From Rhynchopus sp. YZ270_cl-10 (lineage: Eukaryota; Euglenozoa; Diplonemea; Diplonemida; Diplonemidae), in NCBI GenBank assembly GCA_964035575.1, contig OZ037888.1, forward strand, positions 744,001 through 808,000: a stretch of DNA of 64,000 nt. The letters run 5' to 3'. Shown one piece after another: positions 62,813 to 64,000 of the stretch (position 1 is the stretch's first letter; each line of letters opens with the position of its first letter). The notes under the pieces were generated by a model. It was not told the origin of the DNA, searched no databases, and saw only the letters and a program-made list of their open reading frames with translations. The position numbers were made by a program, and so were the translations under genes.

Positions 62813-62914
62813 AAAGTCTGGGTACATTTAGTGTACCCTATTATACCTTCTATTCAGTAGAATAGTTAGTATATGAAATCAACTTCACTTTATAATATTA
62901 TTGTCTTTTTTTTT

Positions 62915-62991
62915 AACTCCGGGGTTCGATAACCCAAACAGAGCCCTGCCTCCCAGAGGGGGTTTGCACTATCAACTTCTTTTTTTTTTTA
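62915..62991 (+). repeat. Family B structured repeat, copy 9
   Basis: CTCCGGGGTTCGATAACCC, CCTGCCTCCCAGAGGGGG, TTTGCACTATCAACTTC and a run of about 12 T. Confidence 0.85.
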
Positions 62992-63114
62992 ATTTTCCGT
63001 TCGGAAAAGAAAAGAAAAAACACCACCCGTCAGAAATAAAATGCAGAGCGCGATGTATTAATAAACAGTCAGTGCTCGCAAAACAACACAAAACGACACA
63101 AACAAAACAAAAAA

Positions 63115-63204
63115 CAGTACAAAGGCTTCGACCAACTTTGAGTACAGAACTTCATTCCATTTTTTTTTTTTTTTTGGAGCGAAGTGATTGTCGACACAAC
63201 AAAA
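63115..63204 (+). repeat. Family C structured repeat, copy 13
   Basis: CAGTACAAAGGCTTCGACCA, TTTGAGTACAGAAC, a 16-T insertion in the variable hairpin, then GTGATTGTCGACACAAC. Confidence 0.8.
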
Positions 63205-63299
63205 GACACGGGTCAGACCAGAGAGTTGCCTGTCTCATGGCTGTCTCATCTCTGTCACACCCACAAGGAAGGAGGTGTGCTGTTTGTGCATAATTCCTA

Positions 63300-63365
63300 T
63301 AGCCTTTCAAAAAAAGGTAATATTTGAGCACAGAACCTCTCTTGGTGGGGGTCAATACAACAAAA
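63300..63365 (+). repeat. Family C structured repeat, copy 14 (degenerate)
   Basis: TAGCCTTTC, ATATTTGAGCACAGAACC, then GGGGGTCAATACAACA. Confidence 0.65.
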
Positions 63366-64000
63366 GAAAGCAACGCAAAAAGTAGCAACATCTAGTTTTT
63401 TTTTTAAAAGGGGGCACATTCTCAAAAAGAAACGTAGTATCCTAGCCTTCGGGTGGTATTTGTGCCTTTTTTTTCTCTTTTTTTCTTTCTCCCCATATGA
63501 CTTCTATTTAGTGAAGGAATATGCTGAAATATATTTTTGTACCGAAACCACATTGTTCTCTTATGTAGACAAACTGTTCGCAGTTTTGTCTATTAAAAAT
63601 GCCAAACGAAAAAGAAAAAAAAATCTGCAGCGGCAACAACAAGACAAAGGTTTTTTCTGGCCAAAATTTGTCAAAAAGTTACCACTAAACGCTTTGATAG
63701 TCTAACTTAAGACAGATTGGGATCGCTGTGAAAAAGCAGAATCCTTGACAACGACAACAAAAACAGAAAAGAAAAGAACAGAAAAATGGTGATTGTGTCG
63801 ATGCTACAAAAAGAAAAAACGTGATGTGTGCCCCTTTCAGATCAGATATTTATTTTTCCTTTCTTCATTCATTTTTTTTTCTCTTTTTTTTTTTCATCAT
63901 TTCCGGCTTCACGACAGAGTTTAACCCCCCCTAAATCAGGGGATGGGGATCTAGATTTCACGCACCTTATTTCTTCTTTTATTTATTTATGATGGCAATG
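63366..64000. other. Spacer to the window end
   Basis: Two further family C fragments (GCCTTCGGGTGGTATTTG near 63446 and GTGATTGTGTCGATGCTAC near 63788). No gene seen. Confidence 0.4.

Noticed and set aside
12543-62991. Family B copies as true tRNA genes
   Set aside because: Only the T-arm-like hairpin is tRNA-like. There is no acceptor stem, anticodon arm or D arm at the right spacing, and the T-loop has one extra base.
33664-63365. Families A, B and C as a CRISPR array
   Set aside because: Spacing is irregular, copies are diverged and the genome is eukaryotic.

Overview
This is eukaryotic nuclear DNA from a protist. It has spliceosomal introns with mostly GTATG donors and CAG acceptors, and eukaryotic proteins: an RFT1 flippase, a P4-ATPase, an AGC kinase, PP2C, PPR and phosphodiesterase domains. 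Every gene I can support lies on the + strand. Several genes are preceded by a pyrimidine tract ending in AG close to the ATG. Gene-poor stretches are packed with mobile elements that also sit inside introns. Unidirectional genes, possible trans-splice acceptors and repeat-rich spacers together fit an euglenozoan, perhaps a diplonemid. That is inference; I see no spliced-leader or rRNA gene that would settle it.

Layout. 1-414: last exon of a cyclic-nucleotide phosphodiesterase. 415-12700: mobile elements (a 1.2 kb near-perfect palindrome, a 4 kb two-gene element with about 0.5 kb terminal inverted repeats, a nested inverted-repeat element, a 3.4 kb element carrying a 103-copy ACTGT array, and a 1.5 kb element). 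13206-15346: a four-exon membrane protein. 15347-19741: more elements. 19742-25049: three tandem copies of a gene for a ubiquitin-like plus ankyrin-like protein. 25808-36143: an MLKL-like helical-bundle plus pseudokinase protein, a probable mitochondrial membrane protein (3 exons), a PPR-like protein, RFT1, and a zinc finger-PH-AGC kinase. 37782-43969: a nine-exon P4-ATPase. 43970-48059: repeats only. 48060-51999: an acylated protein fusing a Ser/Thr kinase, a receiver domain and a PP2C phosphatase. 52000-55881: repeats. 55882-59151: a large coiled-coil protein. 60674-61812: a small signal-anchored protein ending in an Atg8-binding-like motif. The rest is repeats.

The most unusual finding is a set of short (about 40-100 bp) repeat families, called A, B, C, D and F here, scattered through spacers and introns. 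A, B and C fold into hairpins whose stems change on both sides while loops and flanks stay conserved. All copies of A, B, C and F that I found lie on the same strand as the genes. This points to a role, or an insertion preference, at the RNA level. The kinase-receiver-phosphatase fusion and the MLKL-like protein are the most interesting coding findings.

The genes do not form one pathway. Membrane lipid and glycolipid handling (P4-ATPase, RFT1) and phospho-signalling (AGC kinase, kinase-receiver-PP2C, pseudokinase, phosphodiesterase) dominate.
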